From the NCBI GenBank assembly GCA_963676655.2, contig CAXXKX010000002.1:124001-188000 (forward strand): DNA of 64,000 nucleotides, written 5' to 3'. Origin of the DNA: G963676655 sp963676655. Lineage in GTDB: Bacteria > Verrucomicrobiota > Lentisphaeria > Victivallales > Victivallaceae. The notes under the pieces were generated by a model. The model had not been told where the DNA came from. It searched no databases and worked only from the letters and a program-made list of their open reading frames with translations. Below are positions 8,503 to 16,358 of the stretch, piece by piece. Positions within the stretch are counted from its first letter, which is position 1. Each line of letters starts with the position of its first letter. The translations under genes were made by a program, and so were the position numbers.

Positions 8503-9342
8503 GACATTCGCTCTTCATCTTGAGCTAATCGCTCCCCGCGCAGGGGTGAGAGAGAGGCAGAGGGAATGAACATGAGGCGAAGCGGAGCCGCCGATAAGTG
8601 AATGAGTGATAACGAACGAGCATAGGTAAATACCGCGAAGCGGTCGATTATAAAGTAGCGCCAGGTCTCGATGAGACCGGCGGGAAACGTAAGTAATAGT
8701 CATTAACGTCAATCAGTGATTGCAAATTGTATCTGTGGGTGGGATGCTGTCGCATCCCGGCGCTTTCATCGAAAGCTGCCCTACGGTAGTATGCGCTCTC
8801 CGAGCGCATGAAACAAGTTGAGGCATCGACGGTTCGTCCGGCTTTTGCTCTTTGCGTTCGGAGAACGCAAGCTACCGGGCGCAAATATTATTTGCGTGAG
8901 CCGTAGCGCCAGGTCTCGATGAGACCGGCGGGGAACGTGAGTAATGGTCGTTGATGTCAATCTGTGACTAAAGAATAAGCCTGTGGGTGGGATGCTGCCG
9001 CATCCCGGCGCTTTCATCGAAAGCAGCCCTGCTGAATAAGCCCGTTTGCGGGCCGTAGCGCCAGGTCTCGATGAGACCGGCGGGGAACGCATGGATATGT
9101 CGGAAAATGGTAGCTTGCGCTCTCCGAGCGCAAATGGCAAACGTTGTCGAGCTGGTCATTGTTACTTGCGTTCGGAGAACGCAAACTACCGAGCGCAAAT
9201 ATTTTTTGCGAGCCCAGTAGCGCCAGGTCTCGATGAGACCGGCGGGGAACGTAAATAATAGTCATTAACGTTAATCAGTGGCTGAAAAATAAGCCCGAGG
9301 ATAGGATGTATTCGCATCCCGGCGCTTTCATCGAAAGATGCC
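8503..9342. repeat. Array of mixed hairpin repeats, no gene
   Basis: This 840-bp stretch has no supported gene. A unit beginning GTAGCGCCAGGTCTCGATGA occurs four times in the same direction, starting at 8655, 8903, 9055 and 9217, each with the hairpin GGTCTC-GAT-GAGACC. Other perfect hairpins alternate with it: GGGATGC-TGTC-GCATCCC (8741-8758, near copy 8989-9006), GCTTTC-ATC-GAAAGC (8762-8776, 9010-9024), ATGCGCTC-TCC-GAGCGCAT (8791-8809), TTGCGTTC-GGA-GAACGCAA (8852-8870, 9166-9184), CGCAAAT-ATT-ATTTGCG (8880-8896) and TTGCGCTC-TCC-GAGCGCAA (9115-9133). Short reading frames on the minus strand are by-products of the repeats. Confidence 0.85.
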
Positions 9343-10923
9343 CTACAGAATACGCCCATGCAAGGGACGTAGTGCTTTGCCGTTTTGCCCGATGACGGTT
9401 TGGTTGTCAAAACTTATTTGGCCGTTGACCCATACTTTATATATCCCGGTTGCCGGGGTGTGCGGTTCACTGAAATCTGCTAGCGACGCATATTCATCCG
9501 GATCGATTAGAATCAGGTCGGCATAATAACCCGGACGGATCATTCCACGTTCCCGCAATTGAAAAATTATCGCCGGCAGCGAGGTCATTTTGCGGATGAT
9601 CCGCTCGGTTGACATGGTATCGTGCAGCAGACGGAAAAACTTTGGAAATGATCCGAATCCGCGCGGATGGCTGCGTCCAAGTTCATAGGAAAACGGCCGG
9701 GCCGTTTCATCCGAACCGCAGCAACAGCGGGCATCGGCAATGATCGACATCATGTTCCTGCCGCTCATCCCTTTGAATGCGGCCATCGCGTTGACCGCGT
9801 CTTCCCGGAGGATATTCAGACAAAACTCCGCCGGCGTCAAACCGAGTTTTTCGGCTCCGTATAAGATGCTTTTACCGAAAAGCGACTGGCAGAATTCCGC
9901 TTGCGAACCTACCAGCCGTACGTTGCGCCAGCGTTCGACGTCAAACTGGTTTAGTGAAGTCAGGATTCTTTTGTAAAGTTTCGGCTCCGCCTGGAGATCG
10001 CGCTGTAGAGATACATCGTCCAGCTCACTGTACGGCTCGGGCAGGACCGTGCTTAATGAGGTCATGGATTCGATATATGGATAGCGGTCGAAGGTGATTC
10101 GCATACCGGTTGGCGGAGAGCTTATGATATCCATCACTTCCGGCAGCTTGTCCCAGTTGGCTTTGCCGCCGGTCTTGAGATGGCTGATATGCAGCCGTTT
10201 TATTCCGGCCTTTCCAGCCATGCCGACGGTTTCCAACAGGGCCTCGACCAATTCCCGGCTCTCACTGCGCAGATGAACCGTACACACCTTGTCATACTCG
10301 GCGGCAACCCGCATCAGCGCGATTATTTCGTCCGTATCGGCAAAACATCCCGGAGTGTAAAGCAGCCCGAGGGACAGTCCGACTGCTCCGGCATCCAGAC
10401 AGGTAAAAAGCAATTGCTTCATCGCGGCAATTTCAGTTGCCGACGCCTCGCCCTCCTCGTAACCGCGAACCGCGGCCCGAAGTGAATTATGCCCGACCAG
10501 GAAGGCGGAATTAATTGCCGGACGGCATTCATTTATGGCTTCGGAGTATTCCGTAAAAGAATTCCAGTTTATCGGTTTGTTATATCTTTTATAAAGAGCT
10601 TGCAAATGGTCGCGGTTTAATTCTGTAACCGGAAACGCTGAAAGTCCGCAGTTGCCGTTGATTTCCGTGGTGACTCCCTGAGAAATTTTTCCCTCCGCTT
10701 CCGGGGCCGCGGTCAGGGACAGATCGGAATGGGCGTGACAGTCGATAAATCCGGGAACCAGCGTCAGCCCGGTCGCGTCGATGACTTTGCAATCCGGCGT
10801 TGCTGTAATATCCGGTCTGACCTCGATAATTCTATCGTCGACTACCAGCACGTCCGCGTTGAAGGCCGGATTTCCGCTGCCGTCAATAATGCTTGGATTT
10901 TTTATCAGGTATCTGCTTGTCAC
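9343..10923 (-). CDS. N-acyl-D-amino-acid deacylase family amidohydrolase (D-aminoacylase-like)
   Basis: 526 aa, the usual length for the family. It has the amidohydrolase N-terminus VPGFIDCHAHSD with metal-binding His63 and His65, and NGNCG with Cys92, the bridging metal ligand characteristic of D-aminoacylases. Further metal histidines are in VHLRSES and LHISHLK, and the C-terminal strand YADLILIDPDEY completes the composite beta-sandwich. Such enzymes remove acyl groups from N-acyl-D-amino acids, or release D-amino acids from peptidoglycan-derived compounds, in the cytoplasm. It has no signal peptide. It is transcribed alone, divergently from the next gene. The exact substrate is not determined by the sequence; related dihydroorotase-like enzymes are the alternative. 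Confidence 0.9.
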   Translation of the reverse strand: MTSRYLIKNPSIIDGSGNPAFNADVLVVDDRIIEVRPDITATPDCKVIDATGLTLVPGFIDCHAHSDLSLTAAPEAEGKISQGVTTEINGNCGLSAFPVTELNRDHLQALYKRYNKPINWNSFTEYSEAINECRPAINSAFLVGHNSLRAAVRGYEEGEASATEIAAMKQLLFTCLDAGAVGLSLGLLYTPGCFADTDEIIALMRVAAEYDKVCTVHLRSESRELVEALLETVGMAGKAGIKRLHISHLKTGGKANWDKLPEVMDIISSPPTGMRITFDRYPYIESMTSLSTVLPEPYSELDDVSLQRDLQAEPKLYKRILTSLNQFDVERWRNVRLVGSQAEFCQSLFGKSILYGAEKLGLTPAEFCLNILREDAVNAMAAFKGMSGRNMMSIIADARCCCGSDETARPFSYELGRSHPRGFGSFPKFFRLLHDTMSTERIIRKMTSLPAIIFQLRERGMIRPGYYADLILIDPDEYASLADFSEPHTPATGIYKVWVNGQISFDNQTVIGQNGKALRPLHGRIL

Positions 10924-10996
10924 TTGGTTCTTCCGGTTGTTTTCGTTTTATCCTTGTAAACTTACATTCACGGTAGGAATATTTTCCTGTAAATAT

Positions 10997-11025
10997 TTGA
11001 TTTTATTCAATTTGACACGTATAAT
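10997..11025 (+). promoter_or_regulatory. Sigma70-type promoter
   Basis: TTGATT, 17-bp spacer, TATAAT, about 47 bp upstream of the start at 11072. It lies in the divergent gap after the D-aminoacylase gene. Confidence 0.65.
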
Positions 11026-11071
11026 ATATATAGACTCGGTTTTTTTTGTCAAGATGACAAAAGGAAATAAA

Positions 11072-11611
11072 ATGAAGAAAAAGCATAAAAACAGATTACT
11101 CCTGGTTCTGATACTGGTGATTGCGGGTATCGTTGCTTTTTTCTCGTATAGCAGAGTCTATTCTGACGAATTTGCGCTCGGACTCTTCGGGCCGCTCCGT
11201 TCCGTGGTCAATATTCAGTTCAAGGATAATGACGAAACCGTCGGGATTGCATTCATTGACGCGCTTAATCGCCGGGTGGAATTCGCCTTTGACGGCGTTC
11301 CGCGAAAAGGTAAAGTTATTCAGGATGGCGAATGGCAGTTGTATGCCGGGGCCATTCATCCGAATAAAAAAGGTGCGAAGGCTCTTCCTGTCGGTTGCGA
11401 CGATGAAAAGTTCGTTACCTTTCTGGTTTTAAAATGGCTGCATCAGGAATACGGCAATGACTGGCGTGACGCTGAACGCTACAACACCGCCAATTTTATC
11501 CGTATGGTTGATATTCTCGCCAAGCGTCATCCGGAAATTGAAACCCGGATTCGTGATGCCAAACCCGCACCGGCTAAGACGGCTCCAAAAACTGTCAAAA
11601 AAGAAAAGTAG
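11072..11611 (+). CDS. Membrane-anchored hypothetical protein
   Basis: 179 aa from the ATG at 11072, chosen because AAGGA lies 7 nt upstream and a basic stretch (MKKKHKNR) then leads into one hydrophobic helix (about 8-28). An upstream in-frame start at 10781 would run through the promoter and is rejected. The remainder (about 30-160) is soluble and mixed alpha/beta, and the tail is Lys/Pro/Ala-rich (KPAPAKTAPKTVKKEK), probably a flexible linker. No family is recognised. It is expected to be anchored in the inner membrane with the soluble part outside the cytoplasm. Confidence 0.7.
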   Translation: MKKKHKNRLLLVLILVIAGIVAFFSYSRVYSDEFALGLFGPLRSVVNIQFKDNDETVGIAFIDALNRRVEFAFDGVPRKGKVIQDGEWQLYAGAIHPNKKGAKALPVGCDDEKFVTFLVLKWLHQEYGNDWRDAERYNTANFIRMVDILAKRHPEIETRIRDAKPAPAKTAPKTVKKEK

Positions 11612-11674
11612 CCGCTCTTACCCATTGATATATCCGCGTTTACAGTTTTTTGCGCAAAAAAAACGCCTTTACTC

Positions 11675-11703
11675 TTGACGCGGAGCAGTTTTTTTGGTAT
11701 AAT
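11675..11703 (+). promoter_or_regulatory. Sigma70-type promoter with long 5' leader
   Basis: TTGACG, 17-bp spacer, TATAAT. The predicted start near 11710 leaves a leader of about 175 nt before the gene at 11886. That leader contains the dispersed repeat at 11738-11836. Confidence 0.7.
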
Positions 11704-11737
11704 TATTCCGATAACAATTTATATTTGTTGAGTATTA

Positions 11738-11836
11738 ATAAGTTTTTGATCATAATTATCTATAACATGATAAACGCAGTATTTAAATATTGATCGAAGT
11801 CTGTGATGTTATAGAAAAATAAGCTTGACCGCTTAT
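11738..11836 (+). repeat. Dispersed ~95-bp element, copy A (in a 5' leader)
   Basis: This is clearly related to 48074-48162. Both begin ATAAGTTTTTGAT(C/T)ATAAT and end with AAAAATAAGCTTGAC(C/T)GCTTA. The 3' end folds as ATAAGC-TTGACC-GCTTAT. It may be a structured RNA or a regulatory repeat. Confidence 0.55.
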
Positions 11837-11885
11837 AAAATTATTTCAGTTTATCTGATACCTTAAATAAGGAGATTACTTTACT

Positions 11886-12365
11886 ATGGGCCTTTTCGAT
11901 TTATTCAAGCCGCGCTGGAAAAATAGCAATGTATTGGTCAGGTGCGATGCAGTTAACAAGCTTGAAGACCCTGAACTGTTAGCTGTTGTGGCTTGTGACG
12001 ATCCCAGCCCGAAAGTAAGGACGATAGCGGTTTCAAAACTGACTGACCAGGGATTGCTGGCGGAAATTGCCGAGCAGGACGAATCGCACGAAGTATGCAT
12101 GGCGGCTCTGAATAATATTGATCATTTCGCTTCTCTGATCAGAGTTGCGTCTAATACGAAAAGCGCCGGGGTGTCTGTTGCCGCGGTTGATCGTCTGAAA
12201 AAGGATGAATATCTTTTACAGGTTGCCAAAAAGACTTCTCACTTCAGCTCAAGTTCAAATGCGGTAACCCGGATTAAAGATAAAAAAATCCTTAACGAGC
12301 TGCTCAGCGCAAAAATTGACGAAAGATTGCGCCGGATTATCCGGAACCGGCTCGAGTCCATGTAG
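11886..12365 (+). CDS. HEAT-repeat-like hypothetical protein
   Basis: 159 aa with AAGGAG upstream of the ATG. It has no signal peptide or membrane helix. The sequence is built of short alpha-helical repeats of about 20-30 residues (VRCDAVNKLEDPELLAVVA, then VRTIAVSKLTDQGLLAEIA), which resembles HEAT-like repeats. Such proteins are protein-binding scaffolds, but no partner can be named. It is preceded by a strong promoter and a long leader and seems to be a single-gene unit. Confidence 0.72.
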   Translation: MGLFDLFKPRWKNSNVLVRCDAVNKLEDPELLAVVACDDPSPKVRTIAVSKLTDQGLLAEIAEQDESHEVCMAALNNIDHFASLIRVASNTKSAGVSVAAVDRLKKDEYLLQVAKKTSHFSSSSNAVTRIKDKKILNELLSAKIDERLRRIIRNRLESM

Positions 12366-12415
12366 AATTTCCTCCCCCCTGATGAGAATTGAACTATTTT
12401 CTAATGGTTCAGTTC

Positions 12416-12444
12416 TTGATACTTTATTTTTCCAGGTGTATTAT
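12416..12444 (+). promoter_or_regulatory. Sigma70-type promoter
   Basis: TTGATA, 17-bp spacer, TATTAT, about 52 bp upstream of the acetyltransferase start at 12497. Confidence 0.6.
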
Positions 12445-12496
12445 TCATGGGAAAATTGTATTTAGCTTTACAGCTTGATATTTACGGAACCGAAAT

Positions 12497-13351
12497 ATGA
12501 CTGATCTTGAAATAAGAACCATGTCCAGATCTGAACTAGACTGGGCGGTTGAGATGGCGGCGCGGGAAGGTTGGAACCCCGGGCTGCACGACGCGGACGC
12601 TTTTTATGCCGCTGATCCCGATGGTTTCATGATCGCGCTCCGGAACGGTGAGCCGGTTGGTTGTGTTTCAGCGGTCGATTATGGCAATTTCGGTTTTATC
12701 GGTTTTTATATCGTTTGTGCGGCACTCCGGGGAGGGCGCATAGGCATTGAACTCGGAAATGCCGCTATGGACCGGTTGAAAGACAAGATTATCGGGGTCG
12801 ACGGTGTTTTCGATAAACAGGATGCCTATAGTCACATCGGCGGATTTGAGTATGTGTGGAGCAATATTCGTTACGTCGGCAGGAATATGTTTTCCGGTGT
12901 TCCGGGCGCTTCCGCAATCGTTCCGGCGGCGGAAGTGCCGTTTGAGATAATTGAAGAGTATGACCAGCGTCATTTTCCGGTTCCCCGGCCGGAGTTTTTA
13001 CGGGCCTGGCTGAATTTACCGGAGTCGTCCGCGCTGGTGATGAAAGAAAATAAAGGCGACGGCATTCTGGGGTACGGAGTTATTCGCAAATGCCGGTCCG
13101 GATATAAGATCGGGCCGCTGTTTGCCGAACAGCAGATTGTGGCGGAAATGCTGTTTATCGCTTTGTGTGCGACGGCCGAACCGGATGCCGAAATTTATCT
13201 GGACGTTCCGGACGCCAACAAGGACGCGATGACTCTGGCGCATAGTTACAATATGGAAAAGGTGTTCGGAACCGCCCGGATGTATCTGAATGGAATTCCG
13301 GAGTTACCGGTTGATAATATCTTTGGTATTACGACCTTTGAACTTGGATAA
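12497..13351 (+). CDS. GNAT family N-acetyltransferase, two-domain
   Basis: 284 aa. The N-terminal half is a GNAT fold (TMSRSELDWAVEMAAREGWNPG, then VGCVSAVDYGNFGFIGFYIV and a motif-A-like LRGGRIGIELGNAAMDRL). The C-terminal half (about 160-284) is the second acetyltransferase-like domain found in YitH-type proteins (GYGVIRKCRSGYKIGPLFAE). The enzyme would transfer an acetyl group from acetyl-CoA to an amine; the substrate is unknown. It is cytoplasmic and monocistronic, with its own promoter. The stop is followed within 3 bp by the repeat region. Confidence 0.85.
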   Translation: MTDLEIRTMSRSELDWAVEMAAREGWNPGLHDADAFYAADPDGFMIALRNGEPVGCVSAVDYGNFGFIGFYIVCAALRGGRIGIELGNAAMDRLKDKIIGVDGVFDKQDAYSHIGGFEYVWSNIRYVGRNMFSGVPGASAIVPAAEVPFEIIEEYDQRHFPVPRPEFLRAWLNLPESSALVMKENKGDGILGYGVIRKCRSGYKIGPLFAEQQIVAEMLFIALCATAEPDAEIYLDVPDANKDAMTLAHSYNMEKVFGTARMYLNGIPELPVDNIFGITTFELG

Positions 13352-13353
13352 AT

Positions 13354-13797
13354 GTAGCGAACCAGAGAATAAGTTCACCACAGAGAACACGGAAAAACAC
13401 GGAGAGTTATTAATTGAGCGCTGAAAGCGCGGAACATAACAGCAGCCTTTTAACGGGGGTGCATACCCCTGCGGGTTGATCGTAGCGAACCTGAAAATAA
13501 GTTCACCACGGAGAAACACGGAGTGTGGTGTTTTCACCATGGAGGACATGAAGAATAGAAGAGTATGTTTATTGAGCGCTGAAAGCGCGGAACATAACAA
13601 CAGCCTTTTAACGGGGGTGCATACCCCTGCGGGTTGATCGTAGCGAACCTGAAAATAAGTTCACCACGGAGAACACAGAGAAACACGGAGTGTGGTGTTT
13701 TCACCATGGAGGACATGAAGAATAGAAGAGTATGTTTATTGAGCGCTGAAAGCGCGGAACATAACAACAGCCCGGGTTGATTGAGCGTAGCGAATGA
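13354..13797. repeat. Tandem ~158-bp repeats upstream of the pseudopilin operon
   Basis: Units start at 13354 (shorter and diverged), 13482 and 13640 with GTAGCGAACC. The second and third are nearly identical over about 150 bp. Each has a CACGGAGAACACGGAG-like stretch, a hairpin GCGCT-GAA-AGCGC (13418-13430, 13576-13588, 13743-13755) and, in the first two, GGGGT-GCAT-ACCCC. Reading frames inside are repeat artefacts. The segment 13798-13954 shows nothing further. Confidence 0.85.
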
Positions 13798-13954
13798 GCC
13801 CCGGGATAAAGAGCAAAAACAAGACAAGCCCTGTAAGGGCGACATATAATATAATGAAGGGCTAAGATTTGCAGTTTTAATCAGATAATTCCGATTCGAG
13901 GAATTCTTGAAATTCGTGGCTTGTAGCCCACGGACAAAATAGCTGGATTAAGGT

Positions 13955-13983
13955 TTGCATTCGAGCAGGAACTATGCTATAAT
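13955..13983 (+). promoter_or_regulatory. Sigma70-type promoter of the pseudopilin operon
   Basis: TTGCAT, 17-bp spacer, TATAAT, about 50 bp upstream of the first pseudopilin start at 14034. It is the only good promoter seen before the five-gene run. Confidence 0.65.
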
Positions 13984-14033
13984 ATGAAATGAGTAGCAGT
14001 AAGCATCTTATGGCATCAAAAATGAGGATAAAA

Positions 14034-14780
14034 ATGAAACATCCTTCAAAACGAAAAAACTTTACCATGGTCGAAATCATGGTGGTCGTAGCGATCATCG
14101 CCATTCTTGTCGGAATGGGAATGGCCGGATATAAAATTGCCCGTAAAAGAGCCGATGAAACAAACACCAAAGCCGCGTTGCTGAAACTAAAAATTGCAAT
14201 TGAATCTTTCAAAAAGAAATATGGGTACTATCCCCAGGGAGGCACCTATTGTATAACAATTAAAGATATTCCTGATATTTATGATGATAGATCTGGTGTT
14301 CGATCTAAGGCCAATTTTACAACCTTGCTGATTCCGGTCAGAGATAAAGTGAATAGTAGTGGTACTGTTATTAATGATATATATGGAAATCCGATAAAAA
14401 CTTTGGATAACGAAAATAAATTTGGCAGTTTTTTGAATTTGAAAGACTTGAAAGCGAATAGCAGCGGGGTGTACCGCGGTAATTTCACTTCTTCTTCAAG
14501 CACTTTGGACGAAAAGACCTCAGTTTCTAATATTGATAATACTACCTTATTAGACCAGAAACTCGTTGTTATTGACAGATATCCGGTTGAATATAGTGGA
14601 TCGTCTGGAAAGTTGATAAAGATGAAAGGCCGTCCAATCGTCTACGTTGTTCCGGGGGATGTTCATACCGATGGTTATGACCTTTATTCAGCCGGGCCTG
14701 ACGGTGCTCCTGGTAGTTACAAGAGCACTGCAACAACAAAACAAAAAGAGGCGATCAAAGATAATATCTGGGTTGAGTAA
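14034..14780 (+). CDS. GspG-like pseudopilin
   Basis: 248 aa from the ATG at 14034 (GAGGA 5 nt upstream); starts up to 45 nt earlier are possible. The N-terminus KRKN-FTMVEIMVVVAIIAILV is a type IV pilin-like signal and helix with Glu+5, followed by GspG-like features (NTKAALLKLKIAIESFKKKYGYYPQ) and near the C-terminus YDLYSAGPDGAPG, a counterpart of the GspG D-x-x-S-x-G-x-D-G ending. The residue at -1 is Asn instead of Gly. It heads an operon with four further pseudopilin genes in the order known for gspG-H-I-J-K of type II secretion. No ATPase, secretin or platform protein lies in the window. Confidence 0.88.
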   Translation: MKHPSKRKNFTMVEIMVVVAIIAILVGMGMAGYKIARKRADETNTKAALLKLKIAIESFKKKYGYYPQGGTYCITIKDIPDIYDDRSGVRSKANFTTLLIPVRDKVNSSGTVINDIYGNPIKTLDNENKFGSFLNLKDLKANSSGVYRGNFTSSSSTLDEKTSVSNIDNTTLLDQKLVVIDRYPVEYSGSSGKLIKMKGRPIVYVVPGDVHTDGYDLYSAGPDGAPGSYKSTATTKQKEAIKDNIWVE

Positions 14781-14785
14781 ATAAT

Positions 14786-15613
14786 ATGAATAAAAATAAC
14801 ACAATAAAAAAACATTATACGATTGTGGAATTACTGCTGGTGATTCTGGTTGTCGGTATCTTGTTGGGAATTGGAGTTCTCGGGGTGAACCGGGCGGTTA
14901 CCGGTTCCGGCGTATCCGGAGCAATTCGTAATATCGGAGGTCGTTTGAATGTTGCCAGGTCGTTTGCGGTAACGTCAAATCAAAAAGTCGCGGTTGTTTT
15001 TCCGATGATTGTTAGTTATAAGGAAACAGCTCTTTCTCCACCAACAGTCATTGACCCATTAGATGACAGTTCACTTGTCAGTTCGGCAGAAAAATATAAT
15101 TTTCGTAATAAATATTTGTTTCGTTCGCTCAGGGTTTGTGTCGTTAAGTGGGACACTAGTGTTACTCCTTATCAATACCGATTTGTGCGCTGGTGCGAAA
15201 ATGATGATTGGACATTCTTGCCAAATGGTACTTATTGTAATTTTTATTTTGATGAAATTGGAACTAGTAACCTTCCCGCTTTAATATATGGTGTTGATAT
15301 GGACCCTGATAATGTGGTACCGCTTCCATCAGGTTCAACTGGCATTCCGGAGTTAGGGATGCCGGGAATCGTCTTCTCTCCTGGAGGTGCTCTTGATCCT
15401 GAAATGGGAACTCCGAATATTAAGATAGTTGCATTTCGAGAGCAATTTAACGCAGCAATGGGTCCAGGTTCGAGTAAAGGTAAATTTATGATTCGAAGTT
15501 TTGAGCCTAAAAATGAAAACAGCAAGATTGACAAAGGATGGATATACATAATAAACCCGTTTACCGGTTTAGGTAAATATGATAGAACTTCAACACGGGA
15601 TTATAATAATTGA
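14786..15613 (+). CDS. GspH/FimT-like pseudopilin
   Basis: 275 aa. The N-terminus KKH-YTIVELLLVILVVGILLG is a pilin-like helix with Glu+5 and His at -1. After it comes GGRLNVARSFAVTSNQKVAVVF, the GspH/FimT-type pattern of a helix continuing into the first strand of a globular domain. It starts 5 bp after the G-like stop. In type II systems GspH is a minor pseudopilin at the tip region; the same role is inferred here from sequence and order. It is longer than usual GspH (about 170-200 aa), so the globular domain is enlarged. Confidence 0.82.
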   Translation: MNKNNTIKKHYTIVELLLVILVVGILLGIGVLGVNRAVTGSGVSGAIRNIGGRLNVARSFAVTSNQKVAVVFPMIVSYKETALSPPTVIDPLDDSSLVSSAEKYNFRNKYLFRSLRVCVVKWDTSVTPYQYRFVRWCENDDWTFLPNGTYCNFYFDEIGTSNLPALIYGVDMDPDNVVPLPSGSTGIPELGMPGIVFSPGGALDPEMGTPNIKIVAFREQFNAAMGPGSSKGKFMIRSFEPKNENSKIDKGWIYIINPFTGLGKYDRTSTRDYNN

Positions 15614-15615
15614 TT

Positions 15616-16356
15616 ATGAATAAAATAATAAAAAGCTACTATAATATGATCGAGGTTGTCCTTGCTATGGGGATAATCGCGGTTGGGATGACCAGTATCA
15701 TGGGGTTGTTCCCTGTCGGGATCAATGCATCCAGAGATGCGGTTGGCTATAATACTTCCGTTGAAATGGCTAGTAATTTAATTTCTTACATGCGTGCGTT
15801 TGCCGATCGAAGTCCAAATAACTTTGATGACATGTTTATAGGTAGTACTTCATTATCTGAAATGGGGGCTTTGGCTTCAGACAAGGCGTATGGTATCGAT
15901 ATTGATGGGCCTCTACCCAATCCGCCTTATTCAATGGGCGACATCAATGGTATGTCATGGTACTTTACTCAGGAATTAAAACTGGATAATACTGGGGACG
16001 TTGCTTTAAATGCAAGCTCAAACTTTGTAAAAAGGGCTACCGGTATTTATCAGAAGAAAGAGACTACCGTTACTCAAAATGGAAGAAAAGTTTATTTTCT
16101 TGTAAAAGGCCCTGTCGATTCCAGCGGCAATCTTTTATCCTGGAAATATGATTTTGCTGCGATGGCCATTGTCTGGAAATCCAGCGTTACAAGTAAAGTC
16201 CCTGGTACAACTAATGATAATAGTGATAGTTCTTACGGCAATTCAGCCGGATTGAATATAGAATTGAGCTGGCCGCTTGCGTTAAACTACAAAGAACGAG
16301 AAAAGCAGTATTTCTATGTCGAGCTTAAAAAACCGGAATTTAATTTACAGGACTGA
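15616..16356 (+). CDS. GspI/PilV-like pseudopilin
   Basis: 246 aa from the ATG at 15616, right after the preceding stop; a TTG at 15610 overlapping that stop is less likely. The N-terminus YYNMIEVVLAMGIIAVGMTS carries the Glu+5-type signal and the typical PilV/GspI hydrophobic helix, followed by MGLFPVGINASRDAV, a phrase common in this family. Position -1 is not Gly. The remainder is a soluble domain with no recognised fold. It is probably a minor pseudopilin of the same envelope apparatus as its neighbours. Confidence 0.82.
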   Translation: MNKIIKSYYNMIEVVLAMGIIAVGMTSIMGLFPVGINASRDAVGYNTSVEMASNLISYMRAFADRSPNNFDDMFIGSTSLSEMGALASDKAYGIDIDGPLPNPPYSMGDINGMSWYFTQELKLDNTGDVALNASSNFVKRATGIYQKKETTVTQNGRKVYFLVKGPVDSSGNLLSWKYDFAAMAIVWKSSVTSKVPGTTNDNSDSSYGNSAGLNIELSWPLALNYKEREKQYFYVELKKPEFNLQD

Positions 16357-16358
16357 GC

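Noticed and set aside
8655..9240. CRISPR array
   Set aside because: Units recur at 152-248 bp with unequal gaps, and the gaps contain other repeats rather than unique spacers; no cas genes in the window.
8515..9410. Several short minus-strand frames containing phrases such as PPVSSRPGAT
   Set aside because: The similar peptides arise because the frames run through copies of the same hairpin repeat; no ribosome binding sites or family features.
13354..13797. CRISPR array or phage-type tandem gene copies
   Set aside because: Units are about 158 bp and contiguous without spacers, and hold no coding sequence.
13304..13845. Short minus-strand frames sharing ALSALNKHTLLFF
   Set aside because: They are translations of the 158-bp tandem repeat, not genes.
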